Shown here: positions 22,073 to 30,825 of the stretch, in pieces | How positions within the stretch are numbered: position 1 is the first letter of the stretch | Layout: each line of letters begins with the position of its first letter | Assembly (NCBI RefSeq): GCF_026319325.1 | Contig: NZ_JAPDMU010000003.1 | Coordinates: forward strand, 372,001-436,000 | Reading direction: 5' to 3' | Source of the DNA: Methylophaga sp. OBS3 | Lineage (GTDB): Bacteria > Pseudomonadota > Gammaproteobacteria > Nitrosococcales > Methylophagaceae | Length of the DNA: 64,000 nucleotides | Notes under the pieces: model-generated | Databases searched by the model: none | Told to the model about the DNA's origin: nothing | Seen by the model: the letters and a program-made list of their open reading frames with translations, nothing else | Made by a program: the position numbers and the translations under genes

Positions 22073-23772
22073 TGCTTGGCCACCTGTAGTTGTGTGGTTG
22101 GCAAAGCATCTGGGGCGATGTTTAACAAACGCATCGCTCCTGTCATGACTTCGGCAAAGACTGGTGCAGCAACCGCACCACCGTAATATTCATCATTACC
22201 CGGTGAGTCGACCATAACGACCATCGCTAAACGTGGATCGCTGGCTGGAATCAGACCGGCAAATACTGATTGGTAATCGGCTTTGGCATAACCGCCGGCA
22301 CGTGCTTTTTTGACCGTACCGGTTTTACCTGCAACACGATAATTTTGCACTGCTGCACGTGTGGCCGTCCCGCCAGGCAGCACAGTCAACTCCATCATGC
22401 CGCGAATAGTTTGCATCAGATCTTTGTTAAACATTCGCTTACCAGGCATTGGCTTATCTTGCTTAACAAAAGTAACGTCACGCAAAATGCCATCACTACC
22501 GATAACACTGTAGGCACGCGCTAATTGCAATGCATTGGTAACGAGGCCGTAGCCATAGGCTAATGTGGCACGGTCAAGTTTGCGCCAATCGCTGCGGTCT
22601 GGAAGATAACCAACGGCTTCACCCGGAAAATACGCACCGGTATCCATGCCCATACCAAAGCTTGCAAAGTCATTCCATAAATCATCTGGCTCAAGTGCCA
22701 AGGCAATTTTTGATGAGGCAATATTGCTAGACTTTTGGATCAAGGTCGCAAGGTCAATCTCACCGTAATCACGGAAGTCGGTAATTGGATGGCCCGAAAC
22801 GCGGAAAACACCCGGGTGGGTGTTGATGATAGTTTTTTCATCAAAGAGTCCTGACTTCAAACCGCTGACCACTGTAAATGGTTTCACTGTTGAGCCGGGC
22901 TCAAATAAATCTGTCACTGCACGATTTCGAAAATCGCTGCTACGAAGTCCGGTACGGTTATTTGGGTTAAACGCCGGTTGATTAGCCATCGCCAATACTT
23001 CGCCAGTTTTCACGTCCAAAATTACTGCTGTTCCTGCTAACGCACCATGGGTTTTAATCGCATTTTTTAGGGCGTTGTAGCTTAAATATTGCAGTCTTAG
23101 GTCGAGACTTAATTGTAAATTTTCACCTGCTTTAGCAGCACGAATTTGCTCACCGCCACCAACAAAATTACCTTTACTGTCACGTACCATACGTTTCAGG
23201 CCAGGTACGCCAGTTAGGATTGGCTCATAAGCGAGCTCCAGACCTTCTTGGCCACGGTCATCAATATTAGTGAAACCCAATACGTGACCACTGACTTCTG
23301 CCGTTGGGTAGTAGCGTTTGTATTCGCGTTGTAATGCCACGCCCGGAATTTTAAGCTCTTTAACCTTTGCAGATAATGCCGGTGTAATGCGACGTTTAAT
23401 ATAAACAAACTCGCGGCTTGTGTTACTCGCAATACGATCCTGAATGCTGTTTAAGCTGACGTCTAAAATTTTGGCAAGTTTAGCTAAATCAGGCTGATCA
23501 ACAGGCGTGACTTGCGGGTTAATCCAAACCGAATGTACTGGCGTACTAATAGCTAAAGGCTCACCATGACGATCCAGAATCATGCCCCTATGGGCAACGA
23601 CCGGCACATTGCGTAAATGTCTGGCATCACCTTGGTTACGCAAAAATTCGTTATTCAGAATTTGAATATCAACCAAACGCCAAAGCAAGCCCAGCACAAT
23701 TAATGCAAAGCTGAACCGAACTAGCGTTAAACGCCAGCCATTTACTTGCATCGCTGAACCTTGACGACTCAT
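22069..23772 (-). CDS. ftsI: Septal peptidoglycan transpeptidase FtsI (PBP3)
   Basis: Class B penicillin-binding protein that cross-links septal peptidoglycan with FtsW. The 567-residue protein has one N-terminal membrane span (about 14-36) and a pedestal domain. Transpeptidase motifs are S294-T-V-K297 (in EPGSTVKPF), S348-S-N350 and K-T-G-T near 487. Length is close to E. coli FtsI (588 aa). It has 4-nt overlaps with ftsL and murE. Confidence 0.97.
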   Translation of the reverse strand: MSRQGSAMQVNGWRLTLVRFSFALIVLGLLWRLVDIQILNNEFLRNQGDARHLRNVPVVAHRGMILDRHGEPLAISTPVHSVWINPQVTPVDQPDLAKLAKILDVSLNSIQDRIASNTSREFVYIKRRITPALSAKVKELKIPGVALQREYKRYYPTAEVSGHVLGFTNIDDRGQEGLELAYEPILTGVPGLKRMVRDSKGNFVGGGEQIRAAKAGENLQLSLDLRLQYLSYNALKNAIKTHGALAGTAVILDVKTGEVLAMANQPAFNPNNRTGLRSSDFRNRAVTDLFEPGSTVKPFTVVSGLKSGLFDEKTIINTHPGVFRVSGHPITDFRDYGEIDLATLIQKSSNIASSKIALALEPDDLWNDFASFGMGMDTGAYFPGEAVGYLPDRSDWRKLDRATLAYGYGLVTNALQLARAYSVIGSDGILRDVTFVKQDKPMPGKRMFNKDLMQTIRGMMELTVLPGGTATRAAVQNYRVAGKTGTVKKARAGGYAKADYQSVFAGLIPASDPRLAMVVMVDSPGNDEYYGGAVAAPVFAEVMTGAMRLLNIAPDALPTTQLQVAKH

Positions 23773-24062
23773 GGCATCACCATAATAGTGTCATCGTTAG
23801 TTGGAGATTTCATTTCCAGCTTATGACGCGCTTGTTGTTCAACACGCCCCGGACTTGCCCAGGTGCTCAGCTCTAATAACAAACGGCCCCATTCTTCATT
23901 CAATTGGTCGCGTTGATTTTCTAACTGTTGCATCACCACAAACTCACTGCGGCCAACATGTTTTGTAACCACCACAGCAACGGCTGAAAACAGTAGCAAT
24001 AACAACATTACGACCATCGGTAAGTCCGCTCTAATGGTCGCAAACATAGCTGATAGGTTCAT
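23769..24062 (-). CDS. ftsL: Cell division protein FtsL
   Basis: Small bitopic divisome protein of 97 residues: a short cytoplasmic part, one membrane span (about 15-35) and a periplasmic coiled coil (about 40-85). Sequence conservation in FtsL is low, so the call rests on size, topology and position between rsmH and ftsI, with ATGA-type overlaps at both ends. It partners FtsB and FtsQ in the activating subcomplex. Confidence 0.9.
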   Translation of the reverse strand: MNLSAMFATIRADLPMVVMLLLLLFSAVAVVVTKHVGRSEFVVMQQLENQRDQLNEEWGRLLLELSTWASPGRVEQQARHKLEMKSPTNDDTIMVMP

Positions 24063-24997
24063 GCCAGTTTCTCCGCAACACGGAGCACAGCACTACGCGC
24101 TCTTGGATTAACAGCCAACTCTTCGTCACCAGCACGAATGGCTTTACCAATAATTTTCAGACGTGGATTTAACTCAGCAGCACGAATTGGGAAATGAGCA
24201 GGTAAATCGTCGCCTTTGGCTTCATCGCGGAAATAGCGTTTAACAATGCGATCTTCCAATGAATGGAAACTAATCACCGCTAAGCGGCCACCGACAGCCA
24301 GCACATCCATCGCTTTTTCTAATGCAGTGGTTAACTCTTGCAGTTCGTTATTAATAAAAATACGAATTGCTTGGAAAGTCCGTGTTGCAGGATGTTTAAA
24401 TTTGTCTTTGCTTGGGCTGGCTTTATCAACTAACTCGGCTAATTGTCTTGTCGTTGTGATCGGTGCAACCTGACGCTGTTCAATAATCGCTCTGGCAATA
24501 CGTTTGCCATAACGTTCTTCGCCAAGTGTTTTGATTACTGTTGCAATTTCTGCTTCTTCAGCATGTGCCAACCACTCAGCAGCACTGATACCACTGCTGG
24601 TATCCATACGCATATCCAGTGGGCCATCCTGCATAAAACTGAAGCCACGAGCGGCTTCATCTAATTGCGGTGACGAAACCCCGATATCTAGCAAGATGCC
24701 ATCTATACGCTGCTGCCAAAGTCGTTGATGAATCACGGTATCTAATTGGGAGAAGGCACAATGCTCAATACTGAAACGTGGATCTTCTGAGGCTAACTGC
24801 TGACCAACCGCAATCGCGGCCGGATCTCTATCTAGACCAAGCAGACGACCATCATTGTCTAATTTTTGGAGAATGGCACGGCTATGACCGCCACGGCCAA
24901 AAGTGCCGTCGACATAAATCCCTGCCGGCTTGATCGCTAGCGAGGTCACAGTCTCTTCGAGCAAGACTGGTAAATGTTTTGGGAGGCTCTCTGTCAT
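24059..24997 (-). CDS. rsmH: 16S rRNA (cytosine-1402 N4) methyltransferase
   Basis: SAM-dependent methyltransferase (formerly MraW) acting on C1402 in the ribosomal P site. The 312-residue protein has the SAM loop [11 protein letters not shown] (about 29-39), the [10 protein letters not shown] motif and the C-terminal F-H-S-L-E-D-R. RsmI, which modifies the 2'-hydroxyl of the same nucleotide, is encoded 1.1 kb upstream on the same strand. Both enzymes for m4Cm1402 are thus near neighbours. The start is 8 nt after the mraZ stop. Confidence 0.97.
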   Translation of the reverse strand: MTESLPKHLPVLLEETVTSLAIKPAGIYVDGTFGRGGHSRAILQKLDNDGRLLGLDRDPAAIAVGQQLASEDPRFSIEHCAFSQLDTVIHQRLWQQRIDGILLDIGVSSPQLDEAARGFSFMQDGPLDMRMDTSSGISAAEWLAHAEEAEIATVIKTLGEERYGKRIARAIIEQRQVAPITTTRQLAELVDKASPSKDKFKHPATRTFQAIRIFINNELQELTTALEKAMDVLAVGGRLAVISFHSLEDRIVKRYFRDEAKGDDLPAHFPIRAAELNPRLKIIGKAIRAGDEELAVNPRARSAVLRVAEKLA

Positions 24998-25005
24998 GGT
25001 CCACC

Positions 25006-25458
25006 CTATATGGATAGGCTTTCAAGTTCAGCCGGCATTATTGCGTCGAAGTCTTCCTGCAAACAGTCTTCCATCAAGCTGTTCCAAGTTTGCTCATCCC
25101 ACAATTCAAACTTGTTACCTTGACCAATCATCACGATGTTTTTATCAAGTCCAGCAAACTCTCTCAGTTTTGCTGGTAATAAAACACGACCATGACCATC
25201 CATCGTGCATTCAGTGGCATAACCAAGCAGCATCCGTTTCAAACGACGCACTTGCGGATTAAGACTAGGTAAAGCACCTAGCTTTTCCTCGACCAATTCC
25301 CATTCGGGTAAAGGGTAAACCTGCAAACAGTGATCAGCATGATCGATAGTGACAACCAGACGGCCTTCACAACAGACATCCAGCTGCTTACGGAAACGAG
25401 CTGGCACAGCCATTCGCCCCTTTGCATCCAGATTAAATGTCGCAACGCCTCTAAACAC
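25006..25458 (-). CDS. mraZ: Transcriptional regulator MraZ
   Basis: First gene of the dcw cluster. It encodes a 150-residue protein with two tandem AbrB-like SpoVT domains, each showing the D-x-K/H-G-R signature (D-A-K-G-R near 11-15 and D-G-H-G-R near 90-94). In E. coli MraZ forms a ring and represses its own promoter through TGGGN repeats. The start is GTG (25456-25458), seven nt after a GAGG site. Three matching repeats lie 26-53 nt upstream, between the predicted -10 element and the start, so autorepression is likely here too (inference). Confidence 0.96.
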   Translation of the reverse strand: MFRGVATFNLDAKGRMAVPARFRKQLDVCCEGRLVVTIDHADHCLQVYPLPEWELVEEKLGALPSLNPQVRRLKRMLLGYATECTMDGHGRVLLPAKLREFAGLDKNIVMIGQGNKFELWDEQTWNSLMEDCLQEDFDAIMPAELESLSI

Positions 25459-25483
25459 GCTGAATCCTCAAAAATTAATTGTG

Positions 25484-25508
25484 ATCCACAAAGATCCACT
25501 TTTCCCCA
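25484..25508 (-). promoter_or_regulatory. Three MraZ boxes (operator)
   Basis: On the minus strand three direct repeats with an exact 10-bp period occur: TGGGG (25504-25508), TGGAT (25494-25498) and TGGAT (25484-25488), each preceded by G. The layout TGGNN-N5 repeated three times is that known for E. coli MraZ binding. They lie just downstream of the predicted -10, so bound MraZ would block early transcription. Confidence 0.75.
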
Positions 25509-25517
25509 CTAACCGAC

Positions 25518-25546
25518 ACTATAGGAGTGCAGATCAGACAAGTCAA
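25518..25546 (-). promoter_or_regulatory. Sigma-70 promoter of the dcw cluster (Pmra)
   Basis: On the minus strand TTGACT (25541-25546) and TATAGT (25518-25523) are separated by exactly 17 nt, close to the sigma-70 consensus. A start about 7 nt downstream would place the first MraZ box within the first few transcribed bases. Since no other good promoter was noticed before lpxC, this may drive most of the 17-kb cluster. Confidence 0.75.
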
Positions 25547-25764
25547 GCATCAAAATCATCAAAATCCTCTTTTTACGACAAGGACTTAGCGACGTTTTGT
25601 GAAAGTGGGAGAAAACGGATCGGGTACTTAGGTGAGGACTGTTTTCTTATCAAAAAACTGGCTGACGAAGTTAAAGTAAATTCTAGCTATAGAAAAAATT
25701 TGACAGCATAAAGACAGCTCGAAAAAAACTTTCGAACAACGCCAATTAGGTCACATGGAAAAAG
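25547..25764. other. AT-rich spacer between rnpB and the mraZ promoter
   Basis: About 220 nt with no convincing gene. On the minus strand the rnpB 3' end is followed by a short T-run (A-A-C-T5). A weak inverted repeat TCGAAA/TTTCGA lies about 40 nt beyond. Neither is a strong terminator, so read-through from rnpB toward mraZ cannot be excluded. Nothing else is recognisable. Confidence 0.5.
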
Positions 25765-26123
25765 TTGAGATGGCCATAAGCCGGGTTCTGTCGTGGACAA
25801 TCATTCATCTGGGACAGATGTCACCATCTGCCTCAAGCAACCTACCCGGGAACCATGCGGGCCGCATGCCATGCTTTAAAAGCATGTGTTCCCCTATTTG
25901 GTCTTGCTCCAGGTGGGGTTTACCTTGCCGTTGCTGTTGCCAGCCGCGCGGTGCGCTCTTACCGCACCATTTCACCCTTACCCTGCATTCTAGATGCTGG
26001 GCGGTATCCTTTCTGTTGCACTTGCCGTGGACTCACGTCCCCCAGGTGTTACCTGGCACCTTACCCTGTGGAGCCCGGACTTTCCTCACTAAAAGAATTA
26101 GTGCGATTGTCTGGCCATCTCAA
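25765..26123 (-). ncRNA. rnpB: RNase P RNA (bacterial type A)
   Basis: Catalytic RNA of RNase P, which matures tRNA 5' ends. On the minus strand the ends pair as GAGAUGGCC/GGCCAUCUC (helix P1). Recognisable core elements follow in order: GAGGAAAGUCCGGGCUCC near the 5' end, AGGUAAGGGUGAAA-like and GGUGCGGUAAGAGCGCACC segments, the L15 loop region GGUAAACCCCACC (binds the tRNA CCA end), GCAAGACCAAAUAGGGG, and the 3' segment GACAGAACCCGGCUUAU. Ends are estimated from P1 and may be off by a few bases. It lies between rsmI and mraZ, a common gammaproteobacterial location. Confidence 0.96.
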
Positions 26124-26146
26124 GCGCATATTTTACGCAAGCTTGA

Positions 26147-26995
26147 TTATTTCTGCTGAAGTTTCAACGCTAATTGATAGGCGGCATTTTTACTCACCGA
26201 TAACCACTCAGCGGTAATGGTTGCCGCTTTTTTCACCGGCATCTCTGGTAGCAGCAGATTTAGCATACGTTGCATCGCTTGCTCATCAGCGGACATGCCG
26301 TCGACTGCACCAGCAACCAATAAGACAATTTCCCCTTTTTGCTGATTATTATCAGCGGCAACCCACTCTGCTAACTCTGCCAGTGGACGAGTCTCAATAG
26401 TTTCATGGATTTTGGTGAGCTCTCTGGCAATACAGGCCTGTCGGTCGGCACCAAAGATTTGCTGCATTTCATTGAGTGTTGCCGCAACACGTTTAGGACT
26501 TTCATAAAAGATAAGCGTACGCGTGTCCTCTGCCAGAATTTGCAACTTTTGTTGTCTAGCACCAGATTTAGGTGGCAAGAATCCTTCAAAAGCAAAACGA
26601 TCGGATGGCAAACCAGAAGCCGATAAGGCGGCAATAAACGCACAACTGCCGGGAATTGGAATGACCTTTATCCCAGCACTCCGCACTAATGTGACTAATT
26701 TATAACCCGGGTCACTGATAAGCGGCGTACCCGCATCTGAAATGAGCGCAATGGATTGACCTTCTTGAAGCTTTTCCAGTAACAATTGGCTACGTTGTTG
26801 CTCGTTATGGTCATGCAACGATATTGATGGTGTTGAGATGAGGTGCAAGTCGAGTAGATATTTACTGTGACGAGTATCCTCAGCGGCAATAAGATCAACC
26901 TCTTTTAAGGTTTCGACTGCGCGCGTGCTCATATCGCCAAGATTACCAATCGGCGTTGCCACAATATACAAATGGCCGGGTTCTGTTACTGACAC
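26147..26995 (-). CDS. rsmI: 16S rRNA (cytidine-1402 2'-O) methyltransferase
   Basis: SAM-dependent tetrapyrrole-methylase-fold enzyme that 2'-O-methylates C1402. I choose a GTG start at 26993-26995, preceded by AGGA at 7 nt. It gives 282 residues beginning V-S-V-T-E-P-G-H-L-Y, close to E. coli RsmI (286 aa). An upstream ATG adds 30 unconserved residues. Motifs are A-T-P-I-G-N-L-G-D, A-E-D-T-R-H-S, L-I-S-D-A-G-T-P-L-I-S-D-P-G and F-Y-E-S-P-K-R. It is divergent from lpoA and upstream of rnpB. Confidence 0.95.
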   Translation of the reverse strand: MSVTEPGHLYIVATPIGNLGDMSTRAVETLKEVDLIAAEDTRHSKYLLDLHLISTPSISLHDHNEQQRSQLLLEKLQEGQSIALISDAGTPLISDPGYKLVTLVRSAGIKVIPIPGSCAFIAALSASGLPSDRFAFEGFLPPKSGARQQKLQILAEDTRTLIFYESPKRVAATLNEMQQIFGADRQACIARELTKIHETIETRPLAELAEWVAADNNQQKGEIVLLVAGAVDGMSADEQAMQRMLNLLLPEMPVKKAATITAEWLSVSKNAAYQLALKLQQK

Positions 26996-27086
26996 GATGA
27001 ATTCCTGAAGTGCGACACGGTTCTGGTCGTAATATACGCTAACAGGTAAGATGATGCCTTTAATCCACTGACAAACGCAGGCCAAG

Positions 27087-28910
27087 ATGCAAAGAATTTC
27101 TACTTTTCTGTTGGTAATGCTGGTGATGACATTAGCAGCATGTCAACCAATCGCCGTTGATCGTAAACCACAACTCGTTACGGCGGAAAGCCTAGTCTCA
27201 GAAGCAGAAACATCTGGTGATCTTAAAACCGCAGCTGATAACTATCTCAGTAAAGCGGAAGACAGCACTGGCCCGCTCCAATCAGCTTATTACTTACGCG
27301 CAGCGACAGTACTTTATAAACTAGAAGACTTTCCTCAAGCCGTTGAAGCATACAAACAAATTAATACCGCGCAACTTAGTGATGGTGAACAAGTTGATGC
27401 AGCTTTGTTACGCGCTGATATCGCTATTATTCAACAAGACTCTGCTGCCGCTTTAAACGCTCTTGATAGTATTGATTTAACCAAAACGAATACTGAACAA
27501 AAAGTTCAAGCACTTTCATTGCGTACGCAAGCATACGCTTTGAGTGGCAACATGCTGGATAAAGCGCTAGCTCATACAGAACTTGATCCATTACTAGCTG
27601 GCCCAGATCAAGCGACTAATCGCGAGGCACTATGGCAAGCATTAATGTCTTTGGATACACAGCAATTAGATTTATTTAACCCTGGTCAACCGCCAGCAGA
27701 CGATAGCGGTTGGTTTGCACTGGCTTATGCCATGAAAGCTTATGTGAATAATCCCGAAGCATTAGAAGTTGCCTTGGAAGATTGGCAGCGGAGTTATCCA
27801 AATCATCCGGCAGATCTTAGTAGTTTGGAAAAAACGGTTAAGCCGGTTTTTAAACTATCTTCAGATCTGAATCATGTGGCTGTCTTACTGCCAGAATCAG
27901 GCCCAATTGCAGGTGCTGCTCAGGCTGTTAAACAAGGCATTATTGCTGCCCACTTTAACAACAACAGTGGTCGAGATTTAGCGTTTTATGATGTGCAAAA
28001 CAATGCCGTAGTCGCTTACCAAGAAGCAGTTGCTGCAGGTGCGAACATTGTTATTGGTCCCCTCGATAAGGCTTCGGTTGAACAATTAGCTAAGCTGGAT
28101 ATGCTACCCGTTCCGGTAATTGCCTTGAACCGCATCACAAATGCACCAGAACACAGTAATTTATTCCAATTTGGTTTAGCCCCAGAAGATGATGCCCGTA
28201 CTGCTGCTATATATGCTGCCAAACAAGGTTACACGCGCGCTTTGGTACTTGGCCCTCGTAATGAATGGGGTGAACGGGTAACTCATGCTTTTGAAGACGC
28301 TTGGCGTGAAGAAGGTGGTAGTGTTGTACGCAGCAATGGTTATCGCGAATCAGCCAATGATTTCGGCGAAGTCATCGTGCCACTGTTCGGTTTAAATGCC
28401 AGTGAACAGCGGGCTAAGGATTTAAGAAGCACCTTAGGCCGCACATTAGAATTTGAGCCACGTCGCCGCCAAGATGTGGACTTTATCTTTGTCGTTGCGA
28501 AACCACTTAAAGCAAGACAGTTAGTTCCCCAATTCCGCTTCCACCGCTCAGGTAATATGCCAATCATCACCACATCACATGCCTATGATGGTGAAGCAAA
28601 TGCGCGTCAGGACATTGATCTTAACGGCGCTATTATTAGTGATATCCCTTGGATCATTTCTCCATCAGAAGATGCCATCTATCAAGGTTTGCTGGCCCAA
28701 GCACGTGGCGATAAAGGCACCTATATGCGCCTGGCCGCCATGGGTGTGGATGCTTATAACTTAATTGATGAACTGAGTGAATTAAGTCGCTCGGATAATG
28801 CTAGTTACCAAGGTGTCACTGGTGACTTGCAGATCAACGAAAAAGGCTATGTTCAACGTTTAATGCCACAAGGTATTTTCAAAGATGGGTTGTTATCCCC
28901 TCTTCCTTAA
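27087..28910 (+). CDS. lpoA: Outer-membrane lipoprotein activator of PBP1A
   Basis: A 607-residue lipoprotein with signal peptide and lipobox L-A-A-C (lipidated Cys19). In E. coli LpoA reaches through the periplasm to activate PBP1A. The N-terminal part (about 30-250) is helical and TPR-like. The C-terminal part (about 260-600) resembles a type I periplasmic-binding fold, starting H-V-A-V-L-L-P-E-S-G-P. Residue 2 after the lipid cysteine is Gln, compatible with outer-membrane sorting. It is the first gene of the lpoA-yraN-dolP run, with yraN 3 nt after its stop. Confidence 0.93.
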   Translation: MQRISTFLLVMLVMTLAACQPIAVDRKPQLVTAESLVSEAETSGDLKTAADNYLSKAEDSTGPLQSAYYLRAATVLYKLEDFPQAVEAYKQINTAQLSDGEQVDAALLRADIAIIQQDSAAALNALDSIDLTKTNTEQKVQALSLRTQAYALSGNMLDKALAHTELDPLLAGPDQATNREALWQALMSLDTQQLDLFNPGQPPADDSGWFALAYAMKAYVNNPEALEVALEDWQRSYPNHPADLSSLEKTVKPVFKLSSDLNHVAVLLPESGPIAGAAQAVKQGIIAAHFNNNSGRDLAFYDVQNNAVVAYQEAVAAGANIVIGPLDKASVEQLAKLDMLPVPVIALNRITNAPEHSNLFQFGLAPEDDARTAAIYAAKQGYTRALVLGPRNEWGERVTHAFEDAWREEGGSVVRSNGYRESANDFGEVIVPLFGLNASEQRAKDLRSTLGRTLEFEPRRRQDVDFIFVVAKPLKARQLVPQFRFHRSGNMPIITTSHAYDGEANARQDIDLNGAIISDIPWIISPSEDAIYQGLLAQARGDKGTYMRLAAMGVDAYNLIDELSELSRSDNASYQGVTGDLQINEKGYVQRLMPQGIFKDGLLSPLP

Positions 28911-28913
28911 ACT

Positions 28914-29282
28914 ATGAGCCGTCGCAGCGGACAACTTGCAGAACAGACCGCTTGCGACTACTTGCAGCAGCAAGGGTTAGTGTTTCTCACGCAAAATTAT
29001 CACTGCCGGCGTGGTGAAATAGACTTGGTCATGAAAGATGCCGATGTGCTGGTTTTTGTCGAAGTACGTGCCAGGCAGAATGACCGTTATGGCAGTGCAT
29101 TAGAAAGTATTACGCCAACTAAACAATCGCGTATCATTGCCACCGCTCAACACTACTTACAGCAAAAACAAGAACAGGCAACTTGCCGCTTTGATGTGGT
29201 GACCCTGCGAATTCATAGCGAAAAAGATGGTCAAAGCCATCAAGTTTGTGAATGGATCCGTGATGCTTTCCAGCTAAGTTGA
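28914..29282 (+). CDS. yraN: YraN-family predicted endonuclease-like protein (UPF0102)
   Basis: A 122-residue protein of the UPF0102 family with a restriction-endonuclease-like fold. The conserved core is G-E-I-D-L-V-M-K-D followed by F-V-E-V-R-A-R, the D/E-x-K-like pattern of that fold with the last residue changed toward Arg. A Y-G-S-A-L-E-S-I-T-P-T-K-Q segment follows. Its biological role is unknown. It directly follows lpoA, as in E. coli. The diaA gene that follows yraN in E. coli is absent here. Confidence 0.88.
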   Translation: MSRRSGQLAEQTACDYLQQQGLVFLTQNYHCRRGEIDLVMKDADVLVFVEVRARQNDRYGSALESITPTKQSRIIATAQHYLQQKQEQATCRFDVVTLRIHSEKDGQSHQVCEWIRDAFQLS

Positions 29283-29334
29283 GTCTGACAGTCTGTACAC
29301 TGTCGGTTGTTAAATTCCTCTTGAGGTTATTTTC

Positions 29335-29907
29335 ATGCGTCGTTTTTATCTGATTAGTTTTTTGCTTAGTTTATGTTTACTACAAGGCTGCCCTGCCGTC
29401 GTAGTTGGTGGTGCGGCAACTGGCGCCGCAGTCAATAATGATCGCCGTACTACTGGCGCCATGATCGATGATCAAGGTATAGAGTTCAAAGCCAGCTCAA
29501 CGATTTACAAAAACAAAAAAATCTATGACCAAAGTCATATCAACTTCACTAGCTTTAACGGCGTATTGCTGATCACAGGTGAAACACCAAGTGAAGCCCT
29601 GAAACAAGAAGTCACAGAGTTAGTTAAAGATATTCCACGGGTTCGTAAGGTGTACAACGAGCTAGCGTTATTAGCACCAAGTGCAGTGCCATCTCGCACT
29701 AGCGATGGTTGGATTACTTCAAAAGTAAAATCAAAACTATTGGCTGATAAAAATGTTAAAGGCCTAAACACCAAAGTTGTGACTGAGCGCGGTATTGTTT
29801 ATCTGATGGGTAAAATCCGTAAAGCAGAAGCCGACAAAGTAGTGAATGTTGTTCGTAGTACTGGCGGTGTTCAGAAAGTTGTTAAAGTTTTTGAATACAT
29901 CGACTAA
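29335..29907 (+). CDS. dolP: Outer-membrane BON-domain lipoprotein DolP-like
   Basis: A 190-residue lipoprotein with lipobox L-Q-G-C (Cys19) and two BON domains (about 45-110 and 120-190), matching E. coli DolP/YraP (191 aa). DolP binds anionic phospholipids, localises to division sites and supports outer-membrane integrity and BAM function. The glycine-rich stretch after the lipobox (V-V-G-G-A-A-T-G-A) is typical. It has its own GAGG ribosome-binding site and is followed by a strong terminator. Confidence 0.92.
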   Translation: MRRFYLISFLLSLCLLQGCPAVVVGGAATGAAVNNDRRTTGAMIDDQGIEFKASSTIYKNKKIYDQSHINFTSFNGVLLITGETPSEALKQEVTELVKDIPRVRKVYNELALLAPSAVPSRTSDGWITSKVKSKLLADKNVKGLNTKVVTERGIVYLMGKIRKAEADKVVNVVRSTGGVQKVVKVFEYID

Positions 29908-29924
29908 ACGATACCAGCTACATC

Positions 29925-29955
29925 AAAAAAGCCCCGTAAATCGGGGCTTTTTTTT
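29925..29955. terminator. Bidirectional rho-independent terminator
   Basis: The inverted repeat AAAAAGCCCCG / CGGGGCTTTTT with a 5-nt loop has a T-run on both strands. It lies between the convergent dolP and hemJ genes and should terminate both. Confidence 0.92.
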
Positions 29956-29957
29956 AC

Positions 29958-30383
29958 TTAAAATGGTTTCACAACGGCCAAAATCACTACTGCGATCAAA
30001 ACGAGTACAGGCAACTCATTAAACCAGCGATAAAACACATGACTCTTGGTATTGGCGTCATTAGCAAAGTGTTTGAGATACCGACCACAAACATGGTGAT
30101 AAATAAAAAGCAGTAAGACCAGCGTTAATTTGGCATGTAACCAGCCCATCGTTTTCAATGTGGCTAAATCATAAAAGCTCAACAGCCAGCCACCAAAAAT
30201 GACCGTCAAAATCGCACTTGGCGTCATTATGCCGCGATACAGTTTACGTTCCATGATCTTAAAACGTGCATTACCCGCAGCATCTTCTGTTTGCGCGTGA
30301 TAGACAAATAAGCGTGGCAAATAAAATAACGATGCAAACCAAGTAACGATAAAAATAAGATGAAATGCTTTTACCCAAAGCAT
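29958..30383 (-). CDS. hemJ: HemJ-like protoporphyrinogen oxidase (UPF0093/CopD-like membrane protein)
   Basis: A 141-residue membrane protein with about four spans, beginning M-L-W-V-K-A-F-H. The first histidine in V-K-A-F-H-L-I-F and the segment K-L-Y-R-G-I-M-T-P-S are HemJ-like. HemJ oxidises protoporphyrinogen IX to protoporphyrin IX in bacteria lacking HemG/HemY. I use ATG 30381-30383, which follows AGGAGA. An in-frame start 63 nt upstream would overlap the divergent PilZ gene. Assignment is by resemblance; a CopD-like membrane protein is the alternative. Confidence 0.8.
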   Translation of the reverse strand: MLWVKAFHLIFIVTWFASLFYLPRLFVYHAQTEDAAGNARFKIMERKLYRGIMTPSAILTVIFGGWLLSFYDLATLKTMGWLHAKLTLVLLLFIYHHVCGRYLKHFANDANTKSHVFYRWFNELPVLVLIAVVILAVVKPF

Positions 30384-30444
30384 AGATATGTCTCCTAACG
30401 AATAAACAGTGATAGTATCGACTCTAACAGCAAAGGAGTTGGCC

Positions 30445-30825
30445 ATGTCAGAATCTGAGCACTCACAACGTCGTTTTCAGCGGATTCCTTTCTCTGCAAC
30501 CGCAAATGTCCATGCCATCAAAGGTGAGCTTCACCCGCAGTGCCACGTCGTAGATGTCTCGCTTAACGGCCTATTAATTGAAAAGCCGGTCGGCTGGATA
30601 GGCGCCATCGGTGACGAATATCACATTGACCTGCTGCTAAATAATGCCGAGCTCGTTATCAAAATGCAGGCCGAAGTGGCACACATCGATAATGGGACGA
30701 TTGGCTTTCATTGCAGCCTGATTGATTTAGAAAGCATTAGTCATTTAAAGCGTTTAGTGGAACTTAATCTAGGCGATGAGGATTTACTGCACCGGGAACT
30801 AGCCGCACTTATTCACGACAGCTAA
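30445..30825 (+). CDS. PilZ-domain protein (c-di-GMP binding predicted)
   Basis: A 126-residue single-domain PilZ protein. The c-di-GMP motifs are present: R-R-F-Q-R-I (RxxxR) at about 9-14 and D-V-S-L-N-G (DxSxxG) at about 38-43. Binding of the second messenger is therefore plausible. The start at 30445 follows AAGGAG; an upstream in-frame codon is not supported. It is divergent from hemJ (61 nt) and overlaps the end of convergent radA by 4 nt. It could be a pilus/motility or cyclic-di-GMP effector; the pilin island is 12 kb away, so a link is only speculation. Confidence 0.88.
   Translation: MSESEHSQRRFQRIPFSATANVHAIKGELHPQCHVVDVSLNGLLIEKPVGWIGAIGDEYHIDLLLNNAELVIKMQAEVAHIDNGTIGFHCSLIDLESISHLKRLVELNLGDEDLLHRELAALIHDS

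Noticed and set aside
25755-26217. Two overlapping plus-strand open frames of 120-134 codons
   Set aside because: They lie across the RNase P RNA gene on the other strand. Their peptides are cysteine- and proline-rich in the way structured RNA translates, and they have no good start.
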